64,000 nucleotides of DNA, from positions 6,877,501-6,941,500 of the forward strand of contig NZ_CP042176.1 of assembly GCF_005937885.2 (NCBI RefSeq), read 5' to 3'. Source of the DNA: Bradyrhizobium sp. KBS0727. Lineage in GTDB: Bacteria; Pseudomonadota; Alphaproteobacteria; Rhizobiales; Xanthobacteraceae. Below are positions 9,041 to 18,283 of this stretch, piece after piece. The stretch's first letter is position 1; the number at the start of each line of letters is the position of its first letter. Both the position numbers and the translations under genes were made by a program. The notes under the pieces are model-generated. The model did no database searches and was not told where the DNA came from. It saw only the letters and a program-made list of their open reading frames with translations.

Positions 9041-9820
9041 CTAGCGCCACGTCTTTTTCTTCTTCCAGCGCCGCTCGCCGCGGGCGCCCTCTTCCTTGGC
9101 GCCGAGGTAGAACTCCTGGATGTCCTTTGAATTCATCAGCCGTTCGCAGGTGTCGTTCATGACGACCCGGCCGATTTCCAGCACATAGCCGTAATGCGCC
9201 GTCTCCAACGCGATCTTGGCGTTCTGCTCGACTAGTAGGATCGACATGCCCTGCTCCTCGTTGACGCGCTTGATGATGGTGAAAATCTCCTTCACCAGGA
9301 TCGGCGACAGTCCGAGTGACGGCTCGTCCAGCAGCAGCAGTGTCGGGCGGTTCATCAGCGCCCGCCCGATCGCCAGCATCTGCTGTTCGCCGCCGGAGAG
9401 CTGTCCGGCCGGCTGGTTGATCCGTTCCCGCAACCGCGGGAAGTATTCGAAGACGCGTTCGAGATCCTCGGCGACGCCGTCGCGGTCTCGGCGCGGATAG
9501 GCGCCCATCATCAGGTTCTCGCGCACCGAAAGGAACGGAAACACTTCGCGTCCTTCCGGCACATGGCTGAGGCCAAGCCGCACGATCTTGTCGGCTTCCA
9601 TGCGCTGGATCGGCTTGCCGAGAAATTCGATCGAGCCTTTTTGCGGATCGAGAATGCCGGAAATGGTTTTCAGCACCGTGGTCTTGCCGGCCCCGTTGGC
9701 GCCGAGCAGGGTGACGATCTGCCCGCGCGGCACTTCGAGGCTGATGCCCCGGATGGCCATGATCGGCCCGTAATAGCTCTCGATGTTGCTGAGCTTCAGG
9801 ATGATGTCGGGTGCGCTCAT
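9041..9820 (-). CDS. livF: Branched-chain-type ABC importer ATPase (LivF)
   Basis: A 259-residue cytoplasmic ATPase: Walker A GANGAGKT, signature LSGGEQQ, Walker B LLLLDEPS, and the LivF-like VSVRENLMMGAYPR region. The ATG at 9820 begins the conserved N-terminus (APDIILKLSNIESYYG) and has GAGGATGAGG upstream. It is 10 bases after the livG stop, in the operon livH-livM-livG-livF. The C-terminus carries an extra basic tail (RGERRWKKKK). It powers uptake together with LivG. Confidence 0.93.
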   Translation of the reverse strand: MSAPDIILKLSNIESYYGPIMAIRGISLEVPRGQIVTLLGANGAGKTTVLKTISGILDPQKGSIEFLGKPIQRMEADKIVRLGLSHVPEGREVFPFLSVRENLMMGAYPRRDRDGVAEDLERVFEYFPRLRERINQPAGQLSGGEQQMLAIGRALMNRPTLLLLDEPSLGLSPILVKEIFTIIKRVNEEQGMSILLVEQNAKIALETAHYGYVLEIGRVVMNDTCERLMNSKDIQEFYLGAKEEGARGERRWKKKKTWR

Positions 9821-9830
9821 GGCCTCATCC

Positions 9831-10589
9831 TCATGCGCCGAGATAGGCGGCGACGACGTCGGGATGGCGCTGCACCTCGGCCGGCGATCCCATCGCCAGC
9901 ACGCGGCCGTAATTGAGCGCAATCACCCGGTCGGAGACCCGGTTCACCAGCGTCATGTCGTGCTCGACCATCAAGACGGTGATGCCGAGTTCGGTTTTCA
10001 TGTCGCGGATCCAGAACGACATGTCACTGGTCTCTTCGACGTTCAGACCGGAGGACGGCTCATCCAGCAGGATCAGTTTCGGCTCGGAGCACAGCGCACG
10101 CGCCAGCTCGATCACCTTGCGGACGCCGTAGGGCAGCCCCGAGATCAGCTTGTCGCGATAGGCCTCGAGATCGAGAAACTCGATGACCTGCTCGACCCGG
10201 CGGCGATGCGCCTTTTCGTTGGCGCGCACACTCGGCAGGAACAGCAATTCCTGCCAGAGCTGCGTGGTGGAGTGGCGGTGGCGGCCGACCAGCAGATTGC
10301 TCAGCATGGTCGCATTCTCGAACAGTTCGATGTTCTGGAAGGTGCGGGCAATGCCGAGGCCGGCGATCTCGTAGGCCGGCTTTTGCGTGATGTCCTGGTC
10401 CTCGAAATAGATATTGCCCGACGTGGGCGGGTAGATCCGCGAGATCAGGTTGAAGATCGAGCTTTTGCCGGCGCCGTTGGGGCCGATGATCGAGAGAATC
10501 TCGCCCTTCTCGACCGCGAAGCTGACGGAATCGACCGCCTTGAGGCCGCCAAAATGCAAGGAGAGGTTTTCCGCGCGGAAATAGCTCAC
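9831..10589 (-). CDS. livG: Branched-chain-type ABC importer ATPase (LivG)
   Basis: A 252-residue ATPase starting at a GTG that overlaps the livM stop codon (GTGA), a sign of translational coupling. The N-terminus YFRAENLSLHFGGLKAVDSVSF is typical of LivG. Walker A is GPNGAGKSS, then ARTFQNIELFENATMLSNLLVGRH, and Walker B LILLDEPSSGLN. The ABC signature region reads LPYGVRKVIELARAL, i.e. the usual LSGG serine/glycines are replaced by LPYGVRK, as seen in many LivG proteins. It pairs with LivF. Confidence 0.92.
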   Translation of the reverse strand: MSYFRAENLSLHFGGLKAVDSVSFAVEKGEILSIIGPNGAGKSSIFNLISRIYPPTSGNIYFEDQDITQKPAYEIAGLGIARTFQNIELFENATMLSNLLVGRHRHSTTQLWQELLFLPSVRANEKAHRRRVEQVIEFLDLEAYRDKLISGLPYGVRKVIELARALCSEPKLILLDEPSSGLNVEETSDMSFWIRDMKTELGITVLMVEHDMTLVNRVSDRVIALNYGRVLAMGSPAEVQRHPDVVAAYLGA

Positions 10590-11737
10590 CGGTTCCGCTC
10601 CGATTTCACGTAGATCTTCTGCCGCTTGAAGGTAGCGCGCTTGTAGAGCGGGAACAGCTGGAAGAAGAGCTTGATCTTCAGCCAGCGTCCGTAAAGGCCG
10701 AGCGGTTCGAACAGCACGAACAGCACGATGATGATCCCGTAGATCGCGCCCTTCAGGCCGTTGGCCGAGGCGATGGCGGCGACGTTGCTCTGGATGTTGG
10801 CAACCGCGGCCTTGCCGGCGCCGAAGGTGGCGGCGACGCCGGCAATGATGCCGGGCAGATCGTCCTTCAAATAGGTCAGGAACGGATCGATCATGACCAG
10901 GAAGATCGCGCCCAGCACCGCGCCGTGCAGGCTGAAGGTGCCGCCGATCAGGATCACGATGATGAACTCGATCGAGAGCTGCAGCGTGAACATTTCCGGG
11001 CTGATAAAGGACAGCTTGTGGGCGAACAGGACGCCGGCGAATCCGGTGATCGCGGCGCTGATCGCAAACGACTTCACCTTGTAGAGCGAGACGTTGATGC
11101 CCATGCTGCGTGCCGCGGTCTCGCTGTCGCGGATCGCGACGAAGGCGCGCCCCGTCGGCGAGCGCAGCAGATTGAGCGTGCCGACGATGGTCAGGATCAG
11201 CACGCCCACGCACAGGAAATAGAACGCCGGCCCGTCGCGCGGCACCGCGGTGCCGAACAAGGTCATGGTCTTGACGCGCATGCCCTCGTTACCGTTGGTC
11301 ACGCTTTCCCAGCGCGCCAGGATTTCCTCGACGATGAAGGCAAAGGAAATCGTCGCAATCACCAGATAGATGCCCTGCAGCCGCAGCGCCGGAAATCCGA
11401 CCAGCGCCCCGACCACGCCGGTCAGCAACCCCGCGGCCAGGAAATACACCGGAAAAGGAACGTTGAACTGCTGCAGATAGGCCGCCGTATAGGCGCCGAT
11501 GGCGAGAAAGGCGGCATGGCCGAGCGACGCCTGCCCGGTGAAGCCGGTCAGGATCATCAGCCCGACGCCGACGGTGGCGTAGATGCAGACGAACACCAAC
11601 TGGCTGACGATGTAGCTCGACAGCACGAACGGGGCGATCGCCAGCAGCGCCAGCAGCACACCGTAGGAAACGACGTAGCCGCTGTGCGGAAACAGCCTGA
11701 TGTCGTCCTCGTAGTCGGTCTTGAACAGGAACCGCAT
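10586..11737 (-). CDS. livM: Branched-chain-type ABC importer permease (LivM)
   Basis: A 383-residue membrane protein with about 8-10 hydrophobic segments. The LivM landmark is clear: LMILTGFTGQASLGHAAFLAIGAYTAAYL near residue 80-110, and later RSPTGRAFVAIRDSETAARSMGINVSLYKVKSFAISAAITGFAGVLFAH, the cytoplasmic coupling loop. The ATG at 11737 shares one base with the livH stop (TGATG) and begins MRFLFKTDYEDD. The C-terminal basic tail precedes the GTGA overlap with livG. Confidence 0.93.
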   Translation of the reverse strand: MRFLFKTDYEDDIRLFPHSGYVVSYGVLLALLAIAPFVLSSYIVSQLVFVCIYATVGVGLMILTGFTGQASLGHAAFLAIGAYTAAYLQQFNVPFPVYFLAAGLLTGVVGALVGFPALRLQGIYLVIATISFAFIVEEILARWESVTNGNEGMRVKTMTLFGTAVPRDGPAFYFLCVGVLILTIVGTLNLLRSPTGRAFVAIRDSETAARSMGINVSLYKVKSFAISAAITGFAGVLFAHKLSFISPEMFTLQLSIEFIIVILIGGTFSLHGAVLGAIFLVMIDPFLTYLKDDLPGIIAGVAATFGAGKAAVANIQSNVAAIASANGLKGAIYGIIIVLFVLFEPLGLYGRWLKIKLFFQLFPLYKRATFKRQKIYVKSERNR

Positions 11738-12612
11738 CAGACCTTCTTCCGCGTATGAACCCCGAACAGGCCTTCGGGCTTGAGCAGCAGCACCACGAGC
11801 AGGACGATGTAGGGCGCGACGTCCTTCCAGCCCTGCGGCAGGTAGAAGCCGGCCATGCTCTCGATCACGCCGATCATCACACCGCCGACCACGGCGCCGG
11901 GGATCGAACCGAAGCCGCCGAGGACGGCGGCCGGAAATGCCTTCAGTCCCAGCACCAGTCCGACATTGGAATGGATGAAGGTGATCGGCGCCAGCAGCAC
12001 GCCGGCGCAGGTTGCGACCGCCGCCGAGATCGCCCAGACGATCGAAACCACCCGCTTGACCGGAATGCCCATGTAATAGGCGGCCAGCATGTTCTCCGAA
12101 CTGGCGCGCATCGCGGTGCCGAGCGTGGTTCGGTTGAAGAACAGATAGAGCAGCGCGCACAGGATGACGGTCGCCGCGATCACCGAGAGCTTGTCATAGG
12201 CCAGCACGAGGCTGCCGATCCGCAGCACGCCCTGGCTGAACGGCGTCTCGATCTTGAAATCGTCGGTTCCCCAGATCATGCCGACGACGGAGCGCAGGAA
12301 ATAACCGAGCCCGATGGTGGCCATGATGATGGAAAACTGCGGATAGCCGAGGATCGGGCGCACCACCACGCGCTCGGCCAGCATGCCGAACAGCGCCATC
12401 GCGATGACGGCGCCGGCGAATCCGATCCAGTAATTGAGGCCGAGCATGCCGATGAAGGTGAAGGCGAAGAACCCGCCCAGCATCATCAAATCGCCCTGGG
12501 CGAAATTGACGACCTCGGTGGCCTTGTAGACCAGCACGAAGCCGAGCGCGATCAGGCCGTATACGCAGCCAAGCGCGATGCCGCTTACCAGCTGCTGAAC
12601 GAAGTCCAGCAT
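11737..12612 (-). CDS. livH: Branched-chain-type ABC importer permease (LivH)
   Basis: A 291-residue membrane protein, first gene of the transporter operon. The N-terminal FVQQLVSGIALGCVYGLIALGFVLVYKATEVVNFAQGDLMMLG is the LivH signature, and the coupling segment RTTLGTAMRASSENMLAAYYMGIPVKRVVSIVWAISAAVA follows. It forms the translocation pore with LivM. GGAGGGGAA lies just upstream of its ATG. About 290 bases separate it from the divergent ABC-2 transporter genes and must hold both promoters. Confidence 0.93.
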   Translation of the reverse strand: MLDFVQQLVSGIALGCVYGLIALGFVLVYKATEVVNFAQGDLMMLGGFFAFTFIGMLGLNYWIGFAGAVIAMALFGMLAERVVVRPILGYPQFSIIMATIGLGYFLRSVVGMIWGTDDFKIETPFSQGVLRIGSLVLAYDKLSVIAATVILCALLYLFFNRTTLGTAMRASSENMLAAYYMGIPVKRVVSIVWAISAAVATCAGVLLAPITFIHSNVGLVLGLKAFPAAVLGGFGSIPGAVVGGVMIGVIESMAGFYLPQGWKDVAPYIVLLVVLLLKPEGLFGVHTRKKV

Positions 12613-12906
12613 GATTTCCCCTCCCCCGGATGCACTGCAATTCTGTCGATTGCCTGTCGCATCCTGCCTTCGCGCCCTCGTGTCGGAAGCGCTGAAAGCT
12701 GCATATGTCCGGACGCAGTTGAGCCTAAAGCCCCGAGCCCTGTCAACAAACCGCTGGTGGCGCTCTGGGGCGGAAATTGCGGAGAAATGCCGCAGCCCCT
12801 CGAAGTTGGCAGTTCGGCGCGATTTGGGGCGTTCGATTCACCGTGCCGAAAGTTCTTGGGTCCATGGTGCGCAACGAAAAGCGAAACCCTGGATCGCCCT
12901 GAAATC

Positions 12907-13659
12907 ATGAAATCAGATGTATCCGCGCTTGAGGTGCGAGGGTTAACGAAGCGTTTTGACCGCCCCGCGGTCGATGCGCTCGACCTGACCGTTCGCACCG
13001 GCGAGTTTTACGCCCTGCTCGGCCCCAATGGCGCCGGCAAAACCACGACCCTGCGCATGGTGGCAGGCCTGCTGCGGCCCGACGCCGGCTCTGTCTATAT
13101 ATCGGGCATTGACGCGCTCGCCGATCCCGTTGCCGCCAAGCAGGTGATGGCCTGGGTGTCGGACGAGCCGATGATTTATGACAAGCTGACGCCGCTGGAA
13201 TATCTCGAATTCGTCGCCGGCCTGTGGGGTATCGATCCCGCGGTCTCGGAACCTGCAGCGCATCAGCTTCTGGCGTCGCTCGGCCTCGAGCCGCACCTGC
13301 ACGAGCGCTGCGAGGGCTTTTCCAAGGGCATGCGCCAGAAGGTCGCGCTGGCAGGCGCGCTGGTCCACGACCCCAGGTTGATTATTCTCGACGAACCGCT
13401 GACCGGCCTCGACGCGCTGTCGGCCCGCCACGTCAAGGGACTGCTCGGAGATCGCGTCCGCGCCGGCTCCACCGTGATCATGACGACGCATATTCTGGAG
13501 GTCGCCGAGCGGATGGCCGACCGGATCGGCGTCATCGCGGCCGGCCGGCTGGTCGCCGAGGGCACATTGACCGAACTGCGCCAGCAGAACGGCCGCACCG
13601 ACACCAGCCTCGAAGACATGTTCATCGCACTGGTCGACACCGAGGCTGCGGCCGCATGA
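12907..13659 (+). CDS. ABC-2-type transporter ATPase
   Basis: A 250-residue ATPase of the DRA/ABC-2 (CcmA) type: Walker A GPNGAGKTT, signature FSKGMRQKV, Walker B LIILDEPLTGLD, switch His in TTHILEVAERMADRIGVI. The ATG at 12907 starts the conserved N-terminus (SALEVRGLTKRFDRPAVDALDLTV). Its stop overlaps the start of the permease gene (ATGA), so the two are coupled and form one exporter-like complex. Substrate unknown. Confidence 0.9.
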   Translation: MKSDVSALEVRGLTKRFDRPAVDALDLTVRTGEFYALLGPNGAGKTTTLRMVAGLLRPDAGSVYISGIDALADPVAAKQVMAWVSDEPMIYDKLTPLEYLEFVAGLWGIDPAVSEPAAHQLLASLGLEPHLHERCEGFSKGMRQKVALAGALVHDPRLIILDEPLTGLDALSARHVKGLLGDRVRAGSTVIMTTHILEVAERMADRIGVIAAGRLVAEGTLTELRQQNGRTDTSLEDMFIALVDTEAAAA

Positions 13660-15179
13660 ACGCGACGGCGGCGCTGAGCTGGTTTGCCCGGCACGAAATC
13701 CGGCTGGCATGGCGCGAATGGCTCGCCATGATGACCGGCGGCCGGGGCAAGCGTAAGCGTGCCATCATTGGCCTCATCGTCTTTGCCGCGATCATGCACC
13801 TGCCCGCCTGGGCCGTGATCGGCCGCTTCGCCGATCTGCAGCCGCCGCTCGACAAGCCCACCCTGATCGTCATCACGGCGACCATCTTCCTGGCCTGGGC
13901 GTTGATGCTGTCGCAGGCGATCGAGTCGGTGACACGGGTATTTTATGCCCGCGCCGACCTCGACCTGATCATGTCGTCGCCGGCGCGGCTCACCAACGTG
14001 TTCTCGGTCCGGATCGCGGCGATCGCGCTGTCGGTCACCGGAATGGCGCTGTTGTTGTCGACCCCCTTCGTCGATGTGCTGGTGATCGGCGGCGGCGCGA
14101 GATGGCTTTCCGCATTTGGCGTCGTTGTCGCCATTGGATTGTCGGCCGCCGCCGTTGCGATCGCGATCACGGTGATGCTGTTCCGGCTGATCGGGCCGAG
14201 CCGCACGCGGCTGGTGGCGCAGATCCTGGCCGCCATCATCGGCGCCGGCTTTGTGATCACGCTCCAGGTTGCCGCGATCCTCTCTTACGGCACGTTGTCG
14301 CGCTTTACGGTGCTGACGTCAGACGCCGCCGCGGCCTATGCGCCCGGCCCCGACAGTCCGCTGTGGTGGCCGGCGCACGCCGCGATCGGCGACGGCGAGG
14401 TATTGGCGCTGCTGGTTGCCTTCAGCCTCGTGCTGCTCGGCGGCGTGATGGCGATCTTCTCGCCGAGATTTGCCGACACCGTCGCGCACGTTTCGGCAAC
14501 GGCCATGACCACCCGCCGGGCACCGGGCGGGCGCGCGTTCCGCGCCGGTTCGCGCCAGCAGGCGTTGCGCGCCAAGGAATTTTTGCTGCTGCGCCGCGAC
14601 CCCTGGCTGGTGTCGCAGAGCCTGATGCAATTGCTTTATCTGGTGCCGCCCGCGCTGATGCTGTGGCGCAGTTTTTCGGACAGTTCGGCCGCGATCGTGC
14701 TGATCACGCCGGTGATCGTGATGGCGGCGGGCCAACTCGCCGGCGGTCTTGCCTGGCTGACGATCTCGGGCGAAGACGCCGCCGACCTGGTCACGACCGC
14801 GCCGCTGCCGCCGCAGCGCGTGACCCGCGCCAAGATCGAGGTGGTGTTGATGGCGATCGGCGTCATCTTTGCGCCGCTGATCGCAGCCCTCGCCTTTGCC
14901 TCCATCACGCAGGCGGCGATCACCGCGCTCGGCATCATCATCGCCACCACGTCGGCCGCCGCGATCCAGCTCTGGTTCCGCGTGCAGGCCAAACGCAGCC
15001 AGTTCCGTCGCCGCCAGACCTCGTCGCGGCTGGCGACGTTCGCCGAAGCCTTCTGCTCGATCGGCTGGGCCGCCACCGCGGCGCTGGCGGTGTCGATCCC
15101 GATTGCCGCGGTTGTCAGCGGCGTGATCACCGCATGCATCCTTGCCGCAACCTGGAAGATCAGCCCGCGGCGGAGTTAA
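13656..15179 (+). CDS. ABC-2-type transporter permease
   Basis: A 507-residue membrane protein with about 10-12 hydrophobic stretches; roughly twice the size of a minimal ABC-2 permease, which suggests two six-helix halves in one chain. It begins with a cytoplasmic segment (WFARHEIRLAWREWLAMM) before the first helix, and has a basic cytoplasmic loop in the middle (TTRRAPGGRAFRAGSRQQALRAKEFLLLRRDPWLVSQ), a position typical of the coupling region. It overlaps the ATPase gene by four bases. I recognise the class but not the substrate; ends only a few bases from the convergent hydrolase gene. Confidence 0.85.
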   Translation: MNATAALSWFARHEIRLAWREWLAMMTGGRGKRKRAIIGLIVFAAIMHLPAWAVIGRFADLQPPLDKPTLIVITATIFLAWALMLSQAIESVTRVFYARADLDLIMSSPARLTNVFSVRIAAIALSVTGMALLLSTPFVDVLVIGGGARWLSAFGVVVAIGLSAAAVAIAITVMLFRLIGPSRTRLVAQILAAIIGAGFVITLQVAAILSYGTLSRFTVLTSDAAAAYAPGPDSPLWWPAHAAIGDGEVLALLVAFSLVLLGGVMAIFSPRFADTVAHVSATAMTTRRAPGGRAFRAGSRQQALRAKEFLLLRRDPWLVSQSLMQLLYLVPPALMLWRSFSDSSAAIVLITPVIVMAAGQLAGGLAWLTISGEDAADLVTTAPLPPQRVTRAKIEVVLMAIGVIFAPLIAALAFASITQAAITALGIIIATTSAAAIQLWFRVQAKRSQFRRRQTSSRLATFAEAFCSIGWAATAALAVSIPIAAVVSGVITACILAATWKISPRRS

Positions 15180-15186
15180 GTACTCC

Positions 15187-16206
15187 CTAAGCCTTCACCA
15201 GCTCCGTCACGGCCGCCGCAAACGCTTCCGGCGCTTCCTGTGGCACATTGTGGCCCGCGCCATGCACCACGCGATGGACGCGGCGGCCGGTGAATTTGGC
15301 GGCGCTGGCGTGGCCGTCGCCGGCCGGGAGCACGCCGTCGGCGTCGCCGTCCAGCGTGATGGAGGGTACCGTGATTGGCGGCAGCGCTGCGAGCCGAAGC
15401 TGCAACTCCGCATATCGTGGATCGCCCGCTGCAAGGCCGAAGCGATGGCGGTAGCTGTGGATCACGACATCGACAAAATCAGGATTGTCGAAAGCCGCGG
15501 CGGTGCGATCAAACGTGGCGTCGTCGAAATCCCAGTCCGGCGACCAGTCTTCCCATAGCATCTGCGCGAACTCGCGCCGGTTGGCGGCGAGCCCGGCCCG
15601 GCCGCGCTCGATCTGGAAATAATATTCGTACCAGAGTGCCACTTCGTATTGCGGGGCGATCGGCACCATGGCGCGCGCGAGATCCTGGATCAGGTAGCTG
15701 TTGACCGTCACCATGCCGTTGCAGCGCGCCGGCCACAATGCGGCGGCGACGCAGGCCGCGCGCCCGCCCCAATTGTGGCCGCCGATGACCGCGCGCCCGA
15801 TGCCAAGCGCATCCATCAGCGCGATCACGTCCGCGCCGAGCGCCGCCTGCTCGCCGGAGCGCAAGGTGACGGAATCGCGAAAGCGCGTCGCGCCGAAACC
15901 GCGCAAGTAAGGCACGATGACGCGGCAGCCTCGCGCGGCGAGCAGCATCGCGACGTCGACGTAAGAGTGAATGTCGTAGGGAAAGCCGTGCAGCAGGATC
16001 GCGGCCGGTCCGTCCGCGGGACCGGTTTCGTAGTAGCCGATGTTGAGTGGACCTGCATCCACATGATGCAGCGGCTCCATCCGCTGCGACGACGGCGCGC
16101 GCGCCGGGTGTGCCGGTGCATCGGCCTGCGCAAACGCCCGGCTTGCCACTCCCGACAGGGCCGCGCCGATCAGGAGACGGCGCCGGCGATCGATGGAATC
16201 GGACAT
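15187..16206 (-). CDS. Alpha/beta hydrolase, exported, with Asn at the nucleophile position
   Basis: A 339-residue epoxide-hydrolase/haloalkane-dehalogenase-like protein. The N-terminus RRRRLLIGAALSGVASRAFAQ looks like a Tat signal. The oxyanion motif is HGFP at 73-76. The nucleophile elbow reads GGHNWGGR (N145), where the neighbouring paralogue and the epoxide-hydrolase family have Asp. The later acid (LDGDADGV) and the His of GAGHNVPQEAPEAF are present. It begins 3 bases after the stop of its paralogue (16210-17148), from which it clearly arose by tandem duplication. With Asn in place of Asp it cannot form the usual ester intermediate unless deamidated, so it may be inactive, a binder, or of altered chemistry. 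Confidence 0.85.
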   Translation of the reverse strand: MSDSIDRRRRLLIGAALSGVASRAFAQADAPAHPARAPSSQRMEPLHHVDAGPLNIGYYETGPADGPAAILLHGFPYDIHSYVDVAMLLAARGCRVIVPYLRGFGATRFRDSVTLRSGEQAALGADVIALMDALGIGRAVIGGHNWGGRAACVAAALWPARCNGMVTVNSYLIQDLARAMVPIAPQYEVALWYEYYFQIERGRAGLAANRREFAQMLWEDWSPDWDFDDATFDRTAAAFDNPDFVDVVIHSYRHRFGLAAGDPRYAELQLRLAALPPITVPSITLDGDADGVLPAGDGHASAAKFTGRRVHRVVHGAGHNVPQEAPEAFAAAVTELVKA

Positions 16207-16209
16207 CGC

Positions 16210-17148
16210 TCAGGCCTTGATCAGCTCCATGACCGCCGCGGCAAACGCTTCGGGCTCTTCCTGCGGCAGGTTATGCCCGGCGCGCGGCACCACGCGATGG
16301 ACGCGGCGGCCGGTGAATTTCGGCGCGCTGGAACGGCCGTCGGTGGCCGGGCTCACGCCATCGCCGTCGCCGTCCAGCGTGATCGCCGGCACCGTGATCG
16401 GCGGCAACGCGGCCAGTCGCCGTTGAATATCGGCATAGCGCGGGTCGCCGTCGGCGAGGCCGAAGCGGTGGCGGTAACTGTGGATCACTACATCGACATA
16501 ATCGGGATTATCGTGCGCGGTCGCGGTCCGCTCCAGGCAGGCCTCGTCGAACGGCCAGTTCGGCGACCACTGCTCCCACAGTATCTTGGTGATGCCGCGC
16601 CGGTTGGCCGCAAGCCCGGCGCGGCCGCGTTCGAGCTGAAAGTAATACTGGTACCACAGCGGCACCTCACGCTCCGGCCGCGCCGGCACCATGGCGCGCG
16701 CAATATCCTGGATCAGGTAGCTGTTGACGCAGACAAGCCCGATGCAGCGCTCCGGCCACAACGCCGCGCCGATGCAGGCCGCGCGGCCGCCCCAATCGTA
16801 ACCGGCGAACACCGCGCGCTGGATGTGAAGCGCATCCATCAGCGCCATCAGGTCCGCCCCCATGGCCGCCTGCTCGCCGGAGCGCGGCGTCGCCGGGTCG
16901 CGAAATTTTGTCGGACCGTAGCCGCGCAAATAGGGAACGATGACGCGGCACCCCTGGGCCGCCAGTTGCGGCGCGACGTCGACATAGCTGTGAATGTCGT
17001 AGGGAAAGCCGTGCATCAGCATCACGGCCGGGCCGTCCGCGGGCCCCGCCTCGTAATAGGCAATGTTGAGCACGCCGGCGTCGATGGTGTGCAGCGGTTC
17101 CAGCCGTTTCGAGGAAGGGGCGCGCGGTGCGGAGGCATTTTCAGTCAC
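16210..17148 (-). CDS. Alpha/beta hydrolase, epoxide hydrolase/dehalogenase-like
   Basis: A 312-residue cytoplasmic protein (no signal peptide). HGFP at about 46-49 supplies the oxyanion region; the nucleophile elbow is GYDWGGR with D118, the Asp typical of soluble epoxide hydrolases and haloalkane/fluoroacetate dehalogenases; the acid is in TLDGDGDGV and the His in RAGHNLPQEEPEAF. The lid region carries VNSYLIQDIARAMVPARPE. It is the first gene of a two-gene operon with its exported paralogue. The natural substrate is not evident. The 175 bases upstream face the metallo-hydrolase gene and must hold divergent promoters. Confidence 0.85.
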   Translation of the reverse strand: MTENASAPRAPSSKRLEPLHTIDAGVLNIAYYEAGPADGPAVMLMHGFPYDIHSYVDVAPQLAAQGCRVIVPYLRGYGPTKFRDPATPRSGEQAAMGADLMALMDALHIQRAVFAGYDWGGRAACIGAALWPERCIGLVCVNSYLIQDIARAMVPARPEREVPLWYQYYFQLERGRAGLAANRRGITKILWEQWSPNWPFDEACLERTATAHDNPDYVDVVIHSYRHRFGLADGDPRYADIQRRLAALPPITVPAITLDGDGDGVSPATDGRSSAPKFTGRRVHRVVPRAGHNLPQEEPEAFAAAVMELIKA

Positions 17149-17323
17149 GGCGAACTCCCAAGCAAACTTCTAGATGAATTCCAGTGCGGATTTCCACACT
17201 ACGGCATTGCGCCCCTTTGATGAAGCAAATCCGGCTTACAGCCGTGCGTGTTTGTCATCATGACGCATGCCGGATTCGGCGATAGAGTAGCCACAGCGGC
17301 TGTTGCCGCCGACAGGTCTTGCC

Positions 17324-18139
17324 ATGCTGCGGTCCCTTGTTGCCGCCACCGCCTTTCTGGGTTTGCTGATCGCGCCGGCTGCCGCCGCGGAGCCGCTGCG
17401 CAGCGAGTGCCTGGCAATGGCGAACGCGCCGCCCCGCGCGGTGCCAGTCAGCCTTCGCCGTGTCGCCGCCAAACCGGAAGAGGTCGCGATCACCTATGTG
17501 GGCCATTCCACTTATTACATCGACACGCCCGGCGGTGTTCGGATTGCGACCGATTTCAGCGGCGCCTACCGGACCGGCCGGCTACCCGACGTTGTCACCA
17601 TGAACCGGGCGCACTCGACCCATTACTCGTTATTCCCGGATCCGAAGATCGCACATGTGCTGCATGGCTGGGGCGACGACGGCCAGCCGGCGCATATCGG
17701 CTTGCGCGTCGGCGACGTCTATATCCGCAACGTGACCACAGATATTCGCCGTTACTGGGGCGAAGACGCCGGCGGCGAGATGATCAAGGACGGCAACTCG
17801 ATTTTCATCTTCGAGGTCGAGGGCCTCTGCATCGGCCATCTCGGGCACCTGCACCACAAGCTCGACGAGACCCATTTCGCCGCGATCGGCCGACTCGATA
17901 TCGTGATGGTGCCGATCGACGGCACCTACACGATGTCGCTCGACGGCGTCTCCGAGATCACAAAACGCCTGCGCGCGTCCGTGGTGCTGCCAATGCACCG
18001 CTTCGCCACTCCGCTCGACGAATTCATGCGCCTGATCGGCCAGCAGTTCCAGATCGACCAACGCAGCGAGCGGACGCTGAGGATTTCAAAGGAAACGCTG
18101 CCGGCCACGCCGACGGTGATCATTCTGGACGGGGTTTGA
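17324..18139 (+). CDS. Exported metallo-beta-lactamase-fold protein (UlaG-like)
   Basis: A 271-residue protein with a signal peptide (LRSLVAATAFLGLLIAPAAAAE). The fold is suggested by ITYVGHSTYYIDTPGGVRIATDF at the start, a GHLGHLHH segment in the middle, and LPMHRFATPLDEF towards the end. The metal motif that reads HxHxDH in the superfamily appears as RAHSTH here (within TMNRAHSTHYSLF), so the first His and the Asp are not conserved and the metal site may be partial. I chose the ATG at 17324 because the signal peptide begins there; a TTG at 17303 is the alternative. Substrate unknown. Confidence 0.78.
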   Translation: MLRSLVAATAFLGLLIAPAAAAEPLRSECLAMANAPPRAVPVSLRRVAAKPEEVAITYVGHSTYYIDTPGGVRIATDFSGAYRTGRLPDVVTMNRAHSTHYSLFPDPKIAHVLHGWGDDGQPAHIGLRVGDVYIRNVTTDIRRYWGEDAGGEMIKDGNSIFIFEVEGLCIGHLGHLHHKLDETHFAAIGRLDIVMVPIDGTYTMSLDGVSEITKRLRASVVLPMHRFATPLDEFMRLIGQQFQIDQRSERTLRISKETLPATPTVIILDGV

Positions 18140-18163
18140 GATAAAACATACAGGAAACTAACA

Positions 18164-18249
18164 TCGTCATTGCGAGGAGCGAAGCGACGAAGCAATCCAT
18201 TCTTGCTTTGCTGCTCCATGGATTGCTTCGCTTGCGCTCGCAATGACGA
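18164..18249. repeat. Interspersed palindromic repeat
   Basis: The left arm TCGTCATTGCGAGGAGCGAAG... and the right arm ...CGCTTGCGCTCGCAATGACGA are near-perfect mirror copies; inner arms AAGCAATCCA and TGGATTGCTT pair as well. This is a well-known intergenic repeat shape of Bradyrhizobium-type genomes (from memory). It lies 25 bases after the metallo-hydrolase stop. Confidence 0.75.
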
Positions 18250-18283
18250 AAACAACAAAACCGAAAACTCAGGGAGTGAAACG

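Noticed and set aside
11755..12906. N-terminal extension of the ABC-2 ATPase frame over the livH gene
   Set aside because: The extension is antisense to livH and has no homology; the ATPase domain begins at the ATG at 12907.
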